DNA from: Parvibaculaceae bacterium Mf 1.05b.01
GTDB taxonomy: Bacteria; Pseudomonadota; Alphaproteobacteria; Parvibaculales; Parvibaculaceae
Direction: 5' to 3'
NCBI GenBank assembly: GCA_000509225.1
Contig: BAOK01000001.1
Coordinates: 1,240,001 to 1,304,000, forward strand
DNA length: 64,000 nucleotides
Made by a program: the position numbers and the translations under genes
Shown: positions 9,868 to 19,478 of the stretch, piece by piece
Position numbering within the stretch: the stretch's first letter is position 1
Layout: every line of letters begins with the position of its first letter
Notes under the pieces: model-generated
Databases searched by the model: none
What the model was told of the DNA's origin: nothing
Seen by the model: only the letters and a program-made list of their open reading frames with translations

Positions 9868-9965
9868 ATATCCGGGCCTCGCGGTTGTCATGGACGGGAA
9901 ATGCGTCAACTCCGTAACAAACGATACGGCCTAAATATTTGATTTGTATGAAAAAATTTGTGATG

Positions 9966-10018
9966 AACTGAATTTCAGTTAAATCGACCGAAATGCAGGC
10001 ATTTTACTGAAAGTCAGT
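9966..10018. promoter_or_regulatory. Two matched palindromes upstream of the pdh operon, possible operators
   Basis: ACTGAATTTCAGT lies within the larger palindrome AACTGAATTTCAGTT at 9966-9980. ACTGAAAGTCAGT is at 10006-10018. The two 13-mers agree at 11 of 13 positions, differing only in the centre, and their centres are 39 bp apart. Both sit in the 170-bp gap between ftsB and pdhA, at about -100 and -140 from the pdhA ATG. Repetition of the same arm sequence suggests a dimeric regulator; the protein is unknown. Confidence 0.5.
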
Positions 10019-10037
10019 TTCGACGTGATCGCCAAAA

Positions 10038-10367
10038 TCACTTCGGATCACGATATATGGTCAATTCGTCCGGTCGGGACACACCCAAATAGGCCCGGGC
10101 GCGCTCATCAAGCAGGTCCGGATCCAGGCTTTCAGGACGCAGCAGAGCCACCTGATGCTCCAGACGGGCGCGGTCAGCGCTTACAACATCTAGGTTCTCG
10201 CGAAGTGTCTCAATCTCGACGGCCAAAGCAGACCAGGCACGAAGTCCCTGATCCCCCTTCACCGCGTTTACGACAAAGTAGGTCAATAACAGCCCACACA
10301 GGACCGGCAATACCAAGAGCCGAAGCCGAAGTGGTTCATGAGTTGAGACGAGACCAAAGCGTTCCAT
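10038..10367 (-). CDS. ftsB: FtsB/DivIC-family septum formation initiator
   Basis: Bitopic inner-membrane division protein, 109 aa. It has a short cytoplasmic N-terminus, one transmembrane segment (about residues 17-35, LLVLPVLCGLLLTYFVVNA), then a periplasmic coiled coil (about 47-85). The family motif is seen in the segment following LRPESLDPDLLDERAR. FtsB joins FtsL and FtsQ in the divisome complex that activates septal wall synthesis. Position near eno and upstream of pdhA matches other Alphaproteobacteria. The ribosome binding site is weak. The region directly upstream is packed with GANTC sites. Confidence 0.9.
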   Translation of the reverse strand: MERFGLVSTHEPLRLRLLVLPVLCGLLLTYFVVNAVKGDQGLRAWSALAVEIETLRENLDVVSADRARLEHQVALLRPESLDPDLLDERARAYLGVSRPDELTIYRDPK

Positions 10368-10376
10368 AGGATTAGA

Positions 10377-10466
10377 GAATCACAGAGTGATTCGTCTGGT
10401 CAAGCGGAAATGATTCGCGATTCTCTCAATGAGTCCAAATGGTTGGAAGTGTGTCTGCCGGGACTC
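10377..10466. promoter_or_regulatory. Cluster of six GANTC (CcrM-type) sites upstream of ftsB
   Basis: GANTC occurs at 10377-10381, 10389-10393, 10412-10416, 10419-10423, 10431-10435 and 10462-10466. The first two form a perfect palindrome, GAATCACAGAGTGATTC (10377-10393), that ends 10 bp from the ftsB ATG. Chance expectation is about one site per 256 bp. In Alphaproteobacteria CcrM methylates the A of GANTC, and methylation state with GcrA controls cell-cycle promoters, including division genes. Cell-cycle control of ftsB is an inference. Confidence 0.55.
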
Positions 10467-11112
10467 ACCCACCCGGGAAAGTCGGCTCTGGATCACCAGC
10501 GCTCCACTGAGGGTATTTTTTCATGACTGCTTTGAACCGGTCTGATGCCAGAAAGCGCTCCAACCAGCGCCTGAGATGAGGCCAGTCCTGCTCGTCAAAC
10601 CAGGCGCGGCCAGTGTTTGCGAACTGTCTTACAAAAGGCAGGATCGCGTAGTCGGCAAAGCTCGCTCGGGGACCACACAACCAATCATTCTCCGCCAGAC
10701 GCGCATCCAGATCTGACAGGATCTTCGACGCCTCAGCCCGATGCTCCTCGGCCACTGCACCGTCGTAGCGATTGGCATATTTGTAGCGATCCAAATGATG
10801 TTTAAAGGGGCCATCATTCTGGGCCACAAGCTTGTCTATCAACGCACGATCAGCATCCAGCCACCCTTCCGGGTCCGCCTCTGACAACGCCCAGTTCATC
10901 ACATCAAGACTTTCTTCGAGCACGCTGCCATCACCAAGCAAAAGAACGGGCACCGTCGCCTTGGGGGAAACCTCAATCATTTCTGGCGGTTTGTCCCTCA
11001 GGACCACTTCGCGCAGGGCAACCGATTGGCCACTAGCCGCCAAGGCTAGACGGGCCCGCATGGCGTAAGGGCAGCGCCTGAAAGAATATAATGTGGGTAG
11101 ATCCTGGGTCAT
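10465..11112 (-). CDS. Glutathione S-transferase family protein
   Basis: Cytosolic GST-fold protein, 215 aa. It has a thioredoxin-like N-terminal half (about residues 6-80, with CPYAM at Cys14 and ATVPVLLL supplying the cis-proline) and an all-helical C-terminal half. [11 protein letters not shown] resembles the Omega-class/glutaredoxin-like type with an active-site cysteine, so thiol transfer rather than classical conjugation is possible. It overlaps trhO by 4 bases (ATGA) and is its downstream partner. Substrate unknown. Confidence 0.85.
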   Translation of the reverse strand: MTQDLPTLYSFRRCPYAMRARLALAASGQSVALREVVLRDKPPEMIEVSPKATVPVLLLGDGSVLEESLDVMNWALSEADPEGWLDADRALIDKLVAQNDGPFKHHLDRYKYANRYDGAVAEEHRAEASKILSDLDARLAENDWLCGPRASFADYAILPFVRQFANTGRAWFDEQDWPHLRRWLERFLASDRFKAVMKKYPQWSAGDPEPTFPGG

Positions 11113-12068
11113 TCGGTCAGTTGCACTGGTTTTTCATATTTGGCGCCCAAATGTTGTTCATTGCGCGCCTTGGCTAGATCAATCTGCTTCTGGCGGGAGG
11201 CAAACCTCGCCTTTTGTTCCGGGCTCAACGCATCGTAGCAGTGAGGGCAGCTCACGCCGCGCTGATATTCTGGTGCTTCCTTTTCTTCCTCTGAAATTGG
11301 GCGTCTACAGGCATGGCACATGTCATAGCTGCCGGGTTTCAGTCCATGCTCAACGGACACGCGCTGATCAAAGACAAAACACTCGCCCTCCCAGAGGCTT
11401 TCTTCTTGGGGCACGTTTTCCAGATATTTCAGAATGCCGCCTTCCAGATGATAAACGTCGTCAAAACCTTCAGCCTTCATATAGGAGCTCGCTTTTTCGC
11501 AGCGAATGCCCCCCGTGCAGAACATGGCAACCTTTGGTTTTCCGCCTTCGCTCGCCCGCTTTTTTAGGGCTTCTACCCAGTCTGGGAATTCCCTGAAGCT
11601 TGCTGTCTTCGGATCCTCAGCGCCCTGAAATGTGCCAATCGCCACTTCGTACTCGTTGCGGGTGTCGACCAGAATGACGTCTGGATCTGATATGAGATCG
11701 TTCCAGTCCTCCGGCTTCACATAGGTGCCGACCTGCTTGTTTGGATCCGCAATCGGCTTACCCAGCGTCACAATTTCCCGTTTCAGACGCACTTTCATAC
11801 GGTGGAAAGGCATCTCGTCGGCGTAGGAGTATTTAAGGCTCATCCCGTCAAAACGGGCATCAGATTGAATGTAGGAAATTGCCGCCCGCACGCCCTGTTC
11901 AGGCCCCGCAATGGTTCCGTTCAACCCTTCCTTCGCAAGCAGGATTGTGCCCATCACGCCATTGTCCCGGCAAATGGACTGCAGGGGCGCCTGAAGGGCT
12001 TCAAAATCAGGCAGCGAAGCAAACTTGTACATCGCCGCTACTGTGTATGTTTGTCGGGTACTCATCAT
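11109..12068 (-). CDS. trhO: tRNA uridine(34) hydroxylase, rhodanese-like
   Basis: TrhO (YceA family) hydroxylates U34 in the anticodon of certain tRNAs using oxygen, on the way to 5-methoxyuridine-type modifications. At 319 aa it has family length. An N-terminal acylphosphatase-like domain (about 5-100) precedes the rhodanese domain (about 120-220) with active-site loop CTGGIRC (Cys184, Cys190). The C-terminal region carries CHACRRPI and CPHC pairs. It is divergent from the first PAS-like gene and overlaps the GST by ATGA. Confidence 0.92.
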   Translation of the reverse strand: MMSTRQTYTVAAMYKFASLPDFEALQAPLQSICRDNGVMGTILLAKEGLNGTIAGPEQGVRAAISYIQSDARFDGMSLKYSYADEMPFHRMKVRLKREIVTLGKPIADPNKQVGTYVKPEDWNDLISDPDVILVDTRNEYEVAIGTFQGAEDPKTASFREFPDWVEALKKRASEGGKPKVAMFCTGGIRCEKASSYMKAEGFDDVYHLEGGILKYLENVPQEESLWEGECFVFDQRVSVEHGLKPGSYDMCHACRRPISEEEKEAPEYQRGVSCPHCYDALSPEQKARFASRQKQIDLAKARNEQHLGAKYEKPVQLTE

Positions 12069-12262
12069 TCTTGTCCTGCTGAGTTTCCAGATTGGTTACC
12101 TCTCCCAACGCATTTCTGCAAGCTGACGCCAAAAATCAAGAGCAGAAATGGGGTTTTCTGGGGTTCTGCACCCAAGACCAACGGTACTTCATGTTTTGTA
12201 AAAGGGATAATGCCACCCTGTTCATAAGCTTTTGGTCTGAAACCAAAGTTTAGGGTGTGGGC

Positions 12263-12853
12263 ATGACGTTTGATGAAGTAGTTGCGCAGTCGCTGGCGCC
12301 AGAGACGTTGCAAAGCGTCTTCAATGCCTATCAGCAGGCACAGAACGGCGGTGATGTTGCCGCTCAAGATCAGCTGCCCATGAGGACAATGGCTCCTCTT
12401 CTTCCCAACGTCACGCTCATGGAACATGTAGACGATGACACCATCATCTACCGTATTGCCGGAGAAGCGATCGTTGCGCGCCTTGGTTTCAACCCCACCG
12501 GCCAGAACTTTCTTGACCTGATCGCGCCCTCCGTGCGCGCAGAAACAGCACTCACCAACAAAACCGGGTTGGATGAGCGGTGTGGACATTATGCTGTTTA
12601 TGAAAATCAATATGAGTCTGGCCGTCGCATGATCAGCGAAAGCCTCATGCTTCCAATGCGCAAAACTGCCGGTGGCAGGGTCGCTTTCATTTTCGGCTAC
12701 CACGTACACCACAAAGCCACCGACATAGGTGTCTTGGGCGCCCGAACCGCTCTCGGTGTCCGATGGATCATCGCAGATTTTGTCGATATCGGATTTGGTG
12801 TTCCACAAGCCCTCTCTGGCGCAGAACAGTCTCAAGGACGGAGGGGAGCCTGA
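12263..12853 (+). CDS. PAS-domain protein (PAS_5-like), first of a tandem pair
   Basis: 196-aa soluble protein resembling the alphaproteobacterial PAS_5-type family, single-domain proteins of unknown role. No output domain is visible. Recognisable blocks are LPMRTMAPLLPNVTLMEHV, IYRIAGEAIVARLGF, ESGRRMISESLMLPM and FVDIGFG. It is clearly paralogous to the next gene over its whole length. The ATG at 12263 was chosen over the in-frame GTG at 12257 because it gives the same MTFDE opening as the paralogue; AGGG lies upstream. A long open frame on the opposite strand covers this gene but lacks family features. Confidence 0.75.
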   Translation: MTFDEVVAQSLAPETLQSVFNAYQQAQNGGDVAAQDQLPMRTMAPLLPNVTLMEHVDDDTIIYRIAGEAIVARLGFNPTGQNFLDLIAPSVRAETALTNKTGLDERCGHYAVYENQYESGRRMISESLMLPMRKTAGGRVAFIFGYHVHHKATDIGVLGARTALGVRWIIADFVDIGFGVPQALSGAEQSQGRRGA

Positions 12854-12935
12854 CCATTTGGTTTGAAGATTTGACGATGTACAGGAATGATCTCCAACCG
12901 CCTGGTGAAAAAAGCACCGGTCAAGGGTCCATGCC

Positions 12936-13529
12936 ATGACCTTCGATGAGCTCATCTCCTTGTCTTCAGCTCCCGACAAGGTTGGCGCATTTGTCTCTGC
13001 CTATCGCGTGTCGCAAACGGATTGCGCCGTCGGCCGCCGAGATCTTCTGCCCATGCGAGCCCTCGCACCTATGCTCGCAAACATCACAATGACGGAGTAT
13101 GTCGACAACGACATCATAATTTTCCGGATTGCAGGTGAGAACATTACGGACCGTCTGGGATTTAATCCCGCTGGTCGCAACACATTGGACCTCATCGCAC
13201 AAGAAAAACGAGATGAAGCCATTGCTCTGCACAACATTATCCTCAACCAGCCATGCGGGTCCTACGTCGTATATGAGAGTGTGTTTCAATCCGGTCGTCG
13301 GGCAAAAAGCGAAAGCATCACCTTTCCCCTCTACAAAGATGCATCTAAGGAGACCGTTTTCTTCTTTTCTTACCATCTGCACCACGAAGTAACCGGCGTC
13401 ACCGAAATCGGAGAGGCCACAGCGCTTGGCCTGTCGGAGATTTTGACAGAGCTTGTCGATATTGGGTTTGGGTCTCCGGATATGCCAAACCCTCAGGACC
13501 TTCTGCGCGTTGACCTAGGCGCCGAATAG
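12936..13529 (+). CDS. PAS-domain protein (PAS_5-like), second of a tandem pair
   Basis: 197-aa paralogue of the preceding gene. It shares the opening MTFDE and the blocks LPMRALAPMLANITMTEYV, FRIAGENITDRLGFNP, SGRRAKSESITFP and LVDIGFGSP. The two have diverged well beyond a recent duplication; I estimate about 45% identity by eye. The 82-bp gap after the first gene allows either co-transcription or a separate promoter. No membrane segment, kinase, GGDEF or other output domain is present, so it may be a small sensor or adaptor. Confidence 0.75.
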   Translation: MTFDELISLSSAPDKVGAFVSAYRVSQTDCAVGRRDLLPMRALAPMLANITMTEYVDNDIIIFRIAGENITDRLGFNPAGRNTLDLIAQEKRDEAIALHNIILNQPCGSYVVYESVFQSGRRAKSESITFPLYKDASKETVFFFSYHLHHEVTGVTEIGEATALGLSEILTELVDIGFGSPDMPNPQDLLRVDLGAE

Positions 13530-13564
13530 CTCACCCCCGCTGGGTCAACACTCACAAGCAAAAA

Positions 13565-13993
13565 TCAATCCAGCGCCGGCTTGCCGCGGAGTTTCTTTTT
13601 GTCACCAAGCTTCGTTTTGGAATTGAGGCGCTTGCGCTTAGATGCCTGTGTTGGTTTGGTTTTTACCCGGTACTTCTCCGGTTTTGATGCCTGTCGCAAA
13701 AGATCAAACAGCCGCGCGCGCGCTGCTTCTCTATTCAACTGCTGCGACCGGTGTTCCCTTGCCGTGATGGTCAGCTTTCCATTGGCAGATAACCGTCGAC
13801 CCGCATGAATTGCCAATCGTCGCTTCGTCGTCGGTGTCAGGGATTTCGTTCTCGCGACATCAAAGCGAAGCTGCACCGCCGTGGCGAGTTTGTTGACGTT
13901 CTGGCCACCAGGCCCACCCGCCTGGATGAATGTTTCTTCCAGTTCAGACTCGTCTATCTCAATCCTGTCATTGATGCGTATCTTGGCCATCAC
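13565..13993 (-). CDS. arfB: Alternative ribosome-rescue factor ArfB (peptidyl-tRNA hydrolase)
   Basis: Release-factor-like protein (142 aa) that frees stalled ribosomes lacking a stop codon. The catalytic GGQ motif (29-31) lies in AGGPGGQNVNK. The C-terminal tail is rich in Lys and Arg (from about residue 112: KTKPTQASKRKRLNSKTK), the part that enters the empty mRNA channel. It begins MMAK, so either ATG could serve. It lies 6 bp after the stop of the upstream flavoprotein gene and is probably co-transcribed with it. Confidence 0.94.
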   Translation of the reverse strand: MMAKIRINDRIEIDESELEETFIQAGGPGGQNVNKLATAVQLRFDVARTKSLTPTTKRRLAIHAGRRLSANGKLTITAREHRSQQLNREAARARLFDLLRQASKPEKYRVKTKPTQASKRKRLNSKTKLGDKKKLRGKPALD

Positions 13994-13999
13994 ACACCT

Positions 14000-15208
14000 T
14001 TATCGGGATTTCAAATAGCTGGCCGCTGCGACTCCAGCTGAACGACCTAGTGCCATGCAGGCATTCAGCAAATAGCCACCGGTTGGCGCTTCCCAGTTCA
14101 GCATCTCACCCGTACAGAATGTTCCTGGTTTGGATGTCAGCATAAAGCCCTCATCCAGCGCCTCGAAAGCGATGCCACCAGATGAGGAAATCGCCTCCTC
14201 TATCGGTCGGGCGCTGGTCAGCTTGATGGGCAAGCTTTTGATCGCCCCTGCAAGGCTCTCCACGTCATCCAGCCTGTCGGGCGCGCATTCTCGGATTAGA
14301 TTGGCTTTGACACCTGATAGGAAGACCGTTTTCTTCAGATGGGTGGAAAAGCTCTTCGATCCTCGCGGCCTGGACAGCCGCGTGATAACTTTATCAAGCG
14401 ACACGTCCGGCATCAGATCAAGACGAAGGATGGCTTCGCCTTTTTCTTCGATCGCTTCACGCAGCGCGCGCGCATGTTGATAGACTCCACTGCCCTCAAG
14501 GCCGTATTCGGTAACAACACATTCGCCATTTAGACGCACATCGTCGGTGGTGAGCGCGACTGCCTTTACAGGCTCACCAGCGAAACGTTCCTTAAAGTGA
14601 TCTGACCAAGCGACGTTAAAGCCACAATTCGCGGGTTCGAATGGCTGAACGTCAATGCCAGCCTGCTTCACGAAAGGAACCCAGCTCGCATCAGACCCAA
14701 GCTGGGGCCAGCTTGCCCCACCGAGCGCCAAAATGGTTGCATCCGCCTTGATGGTCTTTTGACCTTCTGGCGATTCAAATATCAAGGCATCGGCGTCGTC
14801 CCAGCCACGCCATTTGTGCCGGACATGGACGCTCATTCCGCGTGTTTTCAGCTCACGAATCCACGCGCGCAACAGCGGCGCCGCTTTCATGCTTTTCGGG
14901 AAGACATGACCCGACGTCCCAACAAAAGTTTTGGTCCCCAGCTCTGCGGCCCATTCGCGAACGGCTTTCGGCGGGAAATGTTCAATAGCATTTTCGAGAC
15001 CTGGCCGCGCATCTCCAAAATGTGAGAGCAACTTATCAACGGGCTCGGCATGGGTGAGGTTGAGACCACTCTTCCCAGCCATCAAAAACTTGCGCCCAAG
15101 CGAGGGCATCGAGTCATACAGATCCACAGCAATGCCGCGGCGCGTTAGAGCTTCGGCAGCCATCAAACCGGCTGGCCCACCCCCAATGATGGCGACTGTT
15201 ACTGACAC
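14000..15208 (-). CDS. BaiN/HI0933-family NAD(P)/FAD-dependent oxidoreductase
   Basis: Flavoprotein of 402 aa. The N-terminal FAD motif is GGGPAG (9-14), followed by the family hallmark GRKFLMAGKSGLNLTH. The C-terminal motif CTGEMLNWEAPTGGYLLNAC and the small-residue end are typical of the group. The biochemical role is uncertain: BaiN reduces bile-acid intermediates, but most members have no assigned substrate. Its start overlaps the end of the methyltransferase gene by 10 bases, so the two are coupled. Confidence 0.88.
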   Translation of the reverse strand: MSVTVAIIGGGPAGLMAAEALTRRGIAVDLYDSMPSLGRKFLMAGKSGLNLTHAEPVDKLLSHFGDARPGLENAIEHFPPKAVREWAAELGTKTFVGTSGHVFPKSMKAAPLLRAWIRELKTRGMSVHVRHKWRGWDDADALIFESPEGQKTIKADATILALGGASWPQLGSDASWVPFVKQAGIDVQPFEPANCGFNVAWSDHFKERFAGEPVKAVALTTDDVRLNGECVVTEYGLEGSGVYQHARALREAIEEKGEAILRLDLMPDVSLDKVITRLSRPRGSKSFSTHLKKTVFLSGVKANLIRECAPDRLDDVESLAGAIKSLPIKLTSARPIEEAISSSGGIAFEALDEGFMLTSKPGTFCTGEMLNWEAPTGGYLLNACMALGRSAGVAAASYLKSR

Positions 15209-15975
15209 AGAAAAAGCCCCGCTTGCTTGCTGATGGTAAATGCCCCGTCGCGATCAATCACTGCCTGCACTTTTGGCCGGATTCTGTCGCACGCCGCAAG
15301 CACGCTACCAGGCTCCGGAAAAAGGGATGCGGTAGATTTAACGTATTCAATGACGGCGTCAGCGTTTGGCAAGACCAATTGTCCGGCGAGTACTTCGAGC
15401 TCAACCTTGCTGAAATACCTGCCCAATTGTTCGGCGCCATTTTCAAGTGTGAACTCGTCGGTGAAGTTCGAATACCACTCTAAACCTTCCTCTGTGAGGA
15501 GCGCTTGCAATTGCTGCATGTATGACCCGCTGTTCGACGTCGCGCAGAAATAGCCGCCGGGTTTGAGCAAGCTCCGGGACACAGCCAATGCTTTGGGCCT
15601 GTCCGTTACGTGGTACAGCATGTGCTTTGCGAGGATGAGATCGAAGCCTTCTTCGTCTGCCCGAAGGTCTTCGGCTGATACAACCTCGCAGGTGGCAGAC
15701 AGACCTGTATCAGCGAGGCGCGTTTCTGCCGCCTCCACCATTCCGCCTGAATTGTCAGTCAGAACCAGTTTGAGGTCTTTGGGAAGTCGTCCTGCATTCC
15801 TGGCCCAGAACTCCCCATTGCCACAGCCGATCTCAAGCAAACGCTGCCCAGCAGACAGCGGCAGTCTGTCCAAAACCCAATGTGAAAAATCCACATACGG
15901 CGCGGTGTAACTTTCATGAAACGCGATGCGCGTCGCGAGATTATTGTCTCGCTGGTACTGCGCATCGCTGCTCAT
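15199..15975 (-). CDS. Class I SAM-dependent methyltransferase
   Basis: 258-aa soluble methyltransferase. SAM motif I is LLEIGCGNGEF (about 47-57), the acidic post-I residue is in LVLTDNSGGM, and motif LILAKHMLYHV follows. The substrate cannot be inferred. It ends inside the start of the flavoprotein gene and begins 3 bp after the eno stop, so eno, this gene, the flavoprotein and arfB form one co-directional block. Confidence 0.85.
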   Translation of the reverse strand: MSSDAQYQRDNNLATRIAFHESYTAPYVDFSHWVLDRLPLSAGQRLLEIGCGNGEFWARNAGRLPKDLKLVLTDNSGGMVEAAETRLADTGLSATCEVVSAEDLRADEEGFDLILAKHMLYHVTDRPKALAVSRSLLKPGGYFCATSNSGSYMQQLQALLTEEGLEWYSNFTDEFTLENGAEQLGRYFSKVELEVLAGQLVLPNADAVIEYVKSTASLFPEPGSVLAACDRIRPKVQAVIDRDGAFTISKQAGLFLCQ

Positions 15976-15978
15976 GAA

Positions 15979-17349
<1,371 letters not shown>

Positions 17350-17375
17350 CTATTGAATCTGGCGCCTCAAATGAC

Positions 17376-17402
17376 CGAGATGGGCAAAATCCGCCCATCT
17401 CG
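17376..17402 (-). terminator. Strong hairpin after the DoxX-like gene
   Basis: CGAGATGGGC (17376-17385) and GCCCATCTCG (17393-17402) form a perfect 10-bp stem with a 7-nt loop, 15 bp downstream of the DoxX-like stop codon. On the minus strand the stem is followed by GTCATTTG, so the U-tract is poor. It may be a terminator or an RNA-processing structure separating this gene from eno. Confidence 0.5.
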
Positions 17403-17417
17403 ACCGGATTGAACGAT

Positions 17418-17840
17418 CTATCTGCCCAACTTCGCGTCCAGGCTCAGTGTGTCCTCGCTGCGAAATGCGAGCAGCACAAGCGTTGCGGCGAATACCGTGA
17501 GGGAAGGGAAAAAGAGGACTTCCCGGGTTTCTTCCGTCAACAGGTAGAGGCCGAGTGGATCAACGATATATTTCCAGATTGCGAGCAGACCGAGGCCCAA
17601 AACAACGGACTGGATTGGATAGGTAAACTTGCGGAACAATCCCAGCACGATTGAGAGGCCGAGCAGCACCTGTAACACGCCTAGTGGCAATTGAAGGGCA
17701 TTGAGGCTCAACACGCCACCATAATAGGTTTCAGAGACGCCGATAGATGCCTGGGGCGCCGCAATTTTGATGAGTCCCCAGATTGTGAGAAGGAGTCCCG
17801 TTCCGGTTCGGAGCAACAGTAGTGAGAGAGGCTTTAGCAT
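17418..17840 (-). CDS. DoxX-like small integral membrane protein
   Basis: 140-aa protein with four predicted transmembrane segments (about residues 5-25, 47-67, 75-93 and 105-127), resembling the DoxX/DoxD superfamily. No catalytic motif is visible. DoxX relatives act in thiosulfate oxidation or oxidative-stress membrane complexes, but this member cannot be assigned. It is divergent from queC across a 265-bp gap and is followed by a strong hairpin before eno. Confidence 0.65.
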   Translation of the reverse strand: MLKPLSLLLLRTGTGLLLTIWGLIKIAAPQASIGVSETYYGGVLSLNALQLPLGVLQVLLGLSIVLGLFRKFTYPIQSVVLGLGLLAIWKYIVDPLGLYLLTEETREVLFFPSLTVFAATLVLLAFRSEDTLSLDAKLGR

Positions 17841-18024
17841 TGTCTATCTTTCTTCTTGTTGGACTTCGTTCGAGCCAGCGGTTCCAGCAAGCTCGTGTCG
17901 TCATCTGTTTGGCTGAGGGATATCAATGATCCATTCTGGCGTACAAACACGCCCCCAACACTTCTCTGTGAAGACACATGCATCCGGCAATTGAGCTCGG
18001 GAACCGACCGCTGATTGTCCTCGA

Positions 18025-18047
18025 AAAGACGCTGTTTTCAGCGCTTT
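18025..18047. other. Hairpin in the queC upstream gap
   Basis: AAAG-A-CGCTG (18025-18034), loop TTTT and CAGCG-CTTT (18039-18047) form a nine-pair stem with one bulged A. A TTTTTT run follows at 18053-18058 after five bases. On the plus strand this resembles a weak terminator or leader structure 50 bp before queC. I looked for a preQ1 riboswitch in 17841-18105 and found none I could support; nothing else was identified there. Confidence 0.3.
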
Positions 18048-18105
18048 ATGCCTTTTTTGACGTCCACCTATTGACCTTGTGCGCCCGACAGGTTTCAACA
18101 CGCCC

Positions 18106-18825
18106 ATGAAGAGCACAGACACAGCGATGGTCCTTTTTTCGGGCGGGCAAGACTCGACGGTTTGTCTCGCCTGGGCTCTCGACCGATATGCCAAGGTTGA
18201 AACCATCGGCTTCGACTATGGGCAATCGCACAGGATCGAACTCGACTGCCGGGCGACAATCCGCTCTACGCTTGCCGAGACCTTTCCTGAATGGAAAGAC
18301 CGGATTGGTCCGGATCATCTTCTTCATCTCAACGCCCTAGGTGAAATCAGTGAGACGGCCCTCACACGCGATCAGGAAATCGTCATGGGGGAGAACGGCC
18401 TGCCCACAAGCTTTGTGCCGGGACGAAATCTGCTTTTCCTGACCTATGCGGCGGCCGTCGGGTATCGACGCGGCGCGAGCCATTTGGTCGGCGGTATGTG
18501 CGAGACAGACTTTTCCGGATATCCTGATTGTCGCGATGAAACGCTGAAGGCGCTCACTCATGCAATCAGTTTGGGTATGGACCGCCCCTTCACACTGCAG
18601 ACGCCTCTGATGTGGATCGACAAGGAAGAAACCTGGGCAATGGCTGAGAGGCTCGGCGGACAGGCCTTGGTCGACCTGATCATTGAGGAGACGCATACCT
18701 GCTACAAAGGCGATCGCACCCACCGCCATTCTTGGGGCTATGGATGCGATGACTGCCCCGCTTGCGACCTGCGGGCGACGGGCTTCAGCAATTGGGCCCA
18801 GCGCGTTTCTGGAACGGCGGACTAG
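18106..18825 (+). CDS. queC: 7-cyano-7-deazaguanine synthase
   Basis: ATP-dependent enzyme converting 7-carboxy-7-deazaguanine to preQ0, 239 aa. The pyrophosphatase P-loop SGGQDS is at 12-17. The C-terminal zinc site is Cys199, Cys214, Cys217 and Cys220 (GCDDCPAC). An upstream in-frame GTG at 18079 would add nine residues not typical of the family, so the ATG at 18106 is preferred. First of four genes for preQ1 synthesis, all on the plus strand with overlaps or gaps of five bases or fewer. Confidence 0.96.
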   Translation: MKSTDTAMVLFSGGQDSTVCLAWALDRYAKVETIGFDYGQSHRIELDCRATIRSTLAETFPEWKDRIGPDHLLHLNALGEISETALTRDQEIVMGENGLPTSFVPGRNLLFLTYAAAVGYRRGASHLVGGMCETDFSGYPDCRDETLKALTHAISLGMDRPFTLQTPLMWIDKEETWAMAERLGGQALVDLIIEETHTCYKGDRTHRHSWGYGCDDCPACDLRATGFSNWAQRVSGTAD

Positions 18826-18830
18826 GCATC

Positions 18831-19478
18831 ATGTACTCGGTCAAAGAGATTTTTTTCACGCTTCAAGGCGAAGGAAAACAGTCCGGACGTCCGGCTGTCT
18901 TTTGCCGCTTTTCCGGCTGCAACTTGTGGTCTGGGCGCGAGCAAGACCGGGCAAGCGCTATCTGTAGGTTTTGCGATACTGATTTTGTTGGCACTGATGG
19001 TCAAGGCGGTGGCAAGTTTCCTACTGCGGTGGAACTCGCTGCAGAAATCGACTCCCATTGGCCAAGAGAAACTGCAACAGCCTATGGGGATGCGGTGAAA
19101 TATGTGGTCTGCACTGGTGGAGAACCATTGTTGCAGCTGGACGCGCCGCTCATCCGAGCTTTCCACGATTATGGCTTCGAGATTGCCGTCGAAACCAATG
19201 GCACACTCGCCGCGCCTGAGGGCATTGATTGGATTTGCGTCAGTCCAAAGGCTGATGCGCCCCTCGTACAGGCAAACGGTTCAGAACTGAAACTGGTTTT
19301 CCCGCAGGATCTTAACCACCCAGCTCAATTTGAGGGCCTCGCCTTTGATAATTTCCTGCTACAACCCCTTGATGGTGATGACTACCAGAAAAACGTGCGC
19401 GCGACAGTAGACTATTGCCTTGCCCACCCTCGCTGGCAGCTGTCGCTACAAACACACAAATATCTCGGGATTGATTGA
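18831..19478 (+). CDS. queE: 7-carboxy-7-deazaguanine synthase
   Basis: Radical SAM enzyme that converts 6-carboxytetrahydropterin to 7-carboxy-7-deazaguanine, 215 aa. The cluster motif is the long-spaced form, Cys30-x14-Cys45-x2-Cys48 (within CNLWSGRE and CRFCDTDF), typical of one QueE subgroup. The opening is YSVKEIFFTLQGEG, and CTGGEPLLQ supplies the glycine-rich SAM motif. The start lies 5 bp after the queC stop. Its stop TGA shares a base with the queD ATG. Confidence 0.96.
   Translation: MYSVKEIFFTLQGEGKQSGRPAVFCRFSGCNLWSGREQDRASAICRFCDTDFVGTDGQGGGKFPTAVELAAEIDSHWPRETATAYGDAVKYVVCTGGEPLLQLDAPLIRAFHDYGFEIAVETNGTLAAPEGIDWICVSPKADAPLVQANGSELKLVFPQDLNHPAQFEGLAFDNFLLQPLDGDDYQKNVRATVDYCLAHPRWQLSLQTHKYLGID

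Noticed and set aside
12065-12979. Long minus-strand open frame (304 codons) opposite the first PAS-like gene
   Set aside because: It has no recognisable domain and covers a plus-strand gene with clear family blocks and a paralogue. Frames of this kind are common opposite coding DNA at this base composition.
17841-18105. A preQ1 riboswitch before queC
   Set aside because: Neither the short preQ1-I aptamer pattern nor a convincing larger fold was found. Only one short hairpin is present.
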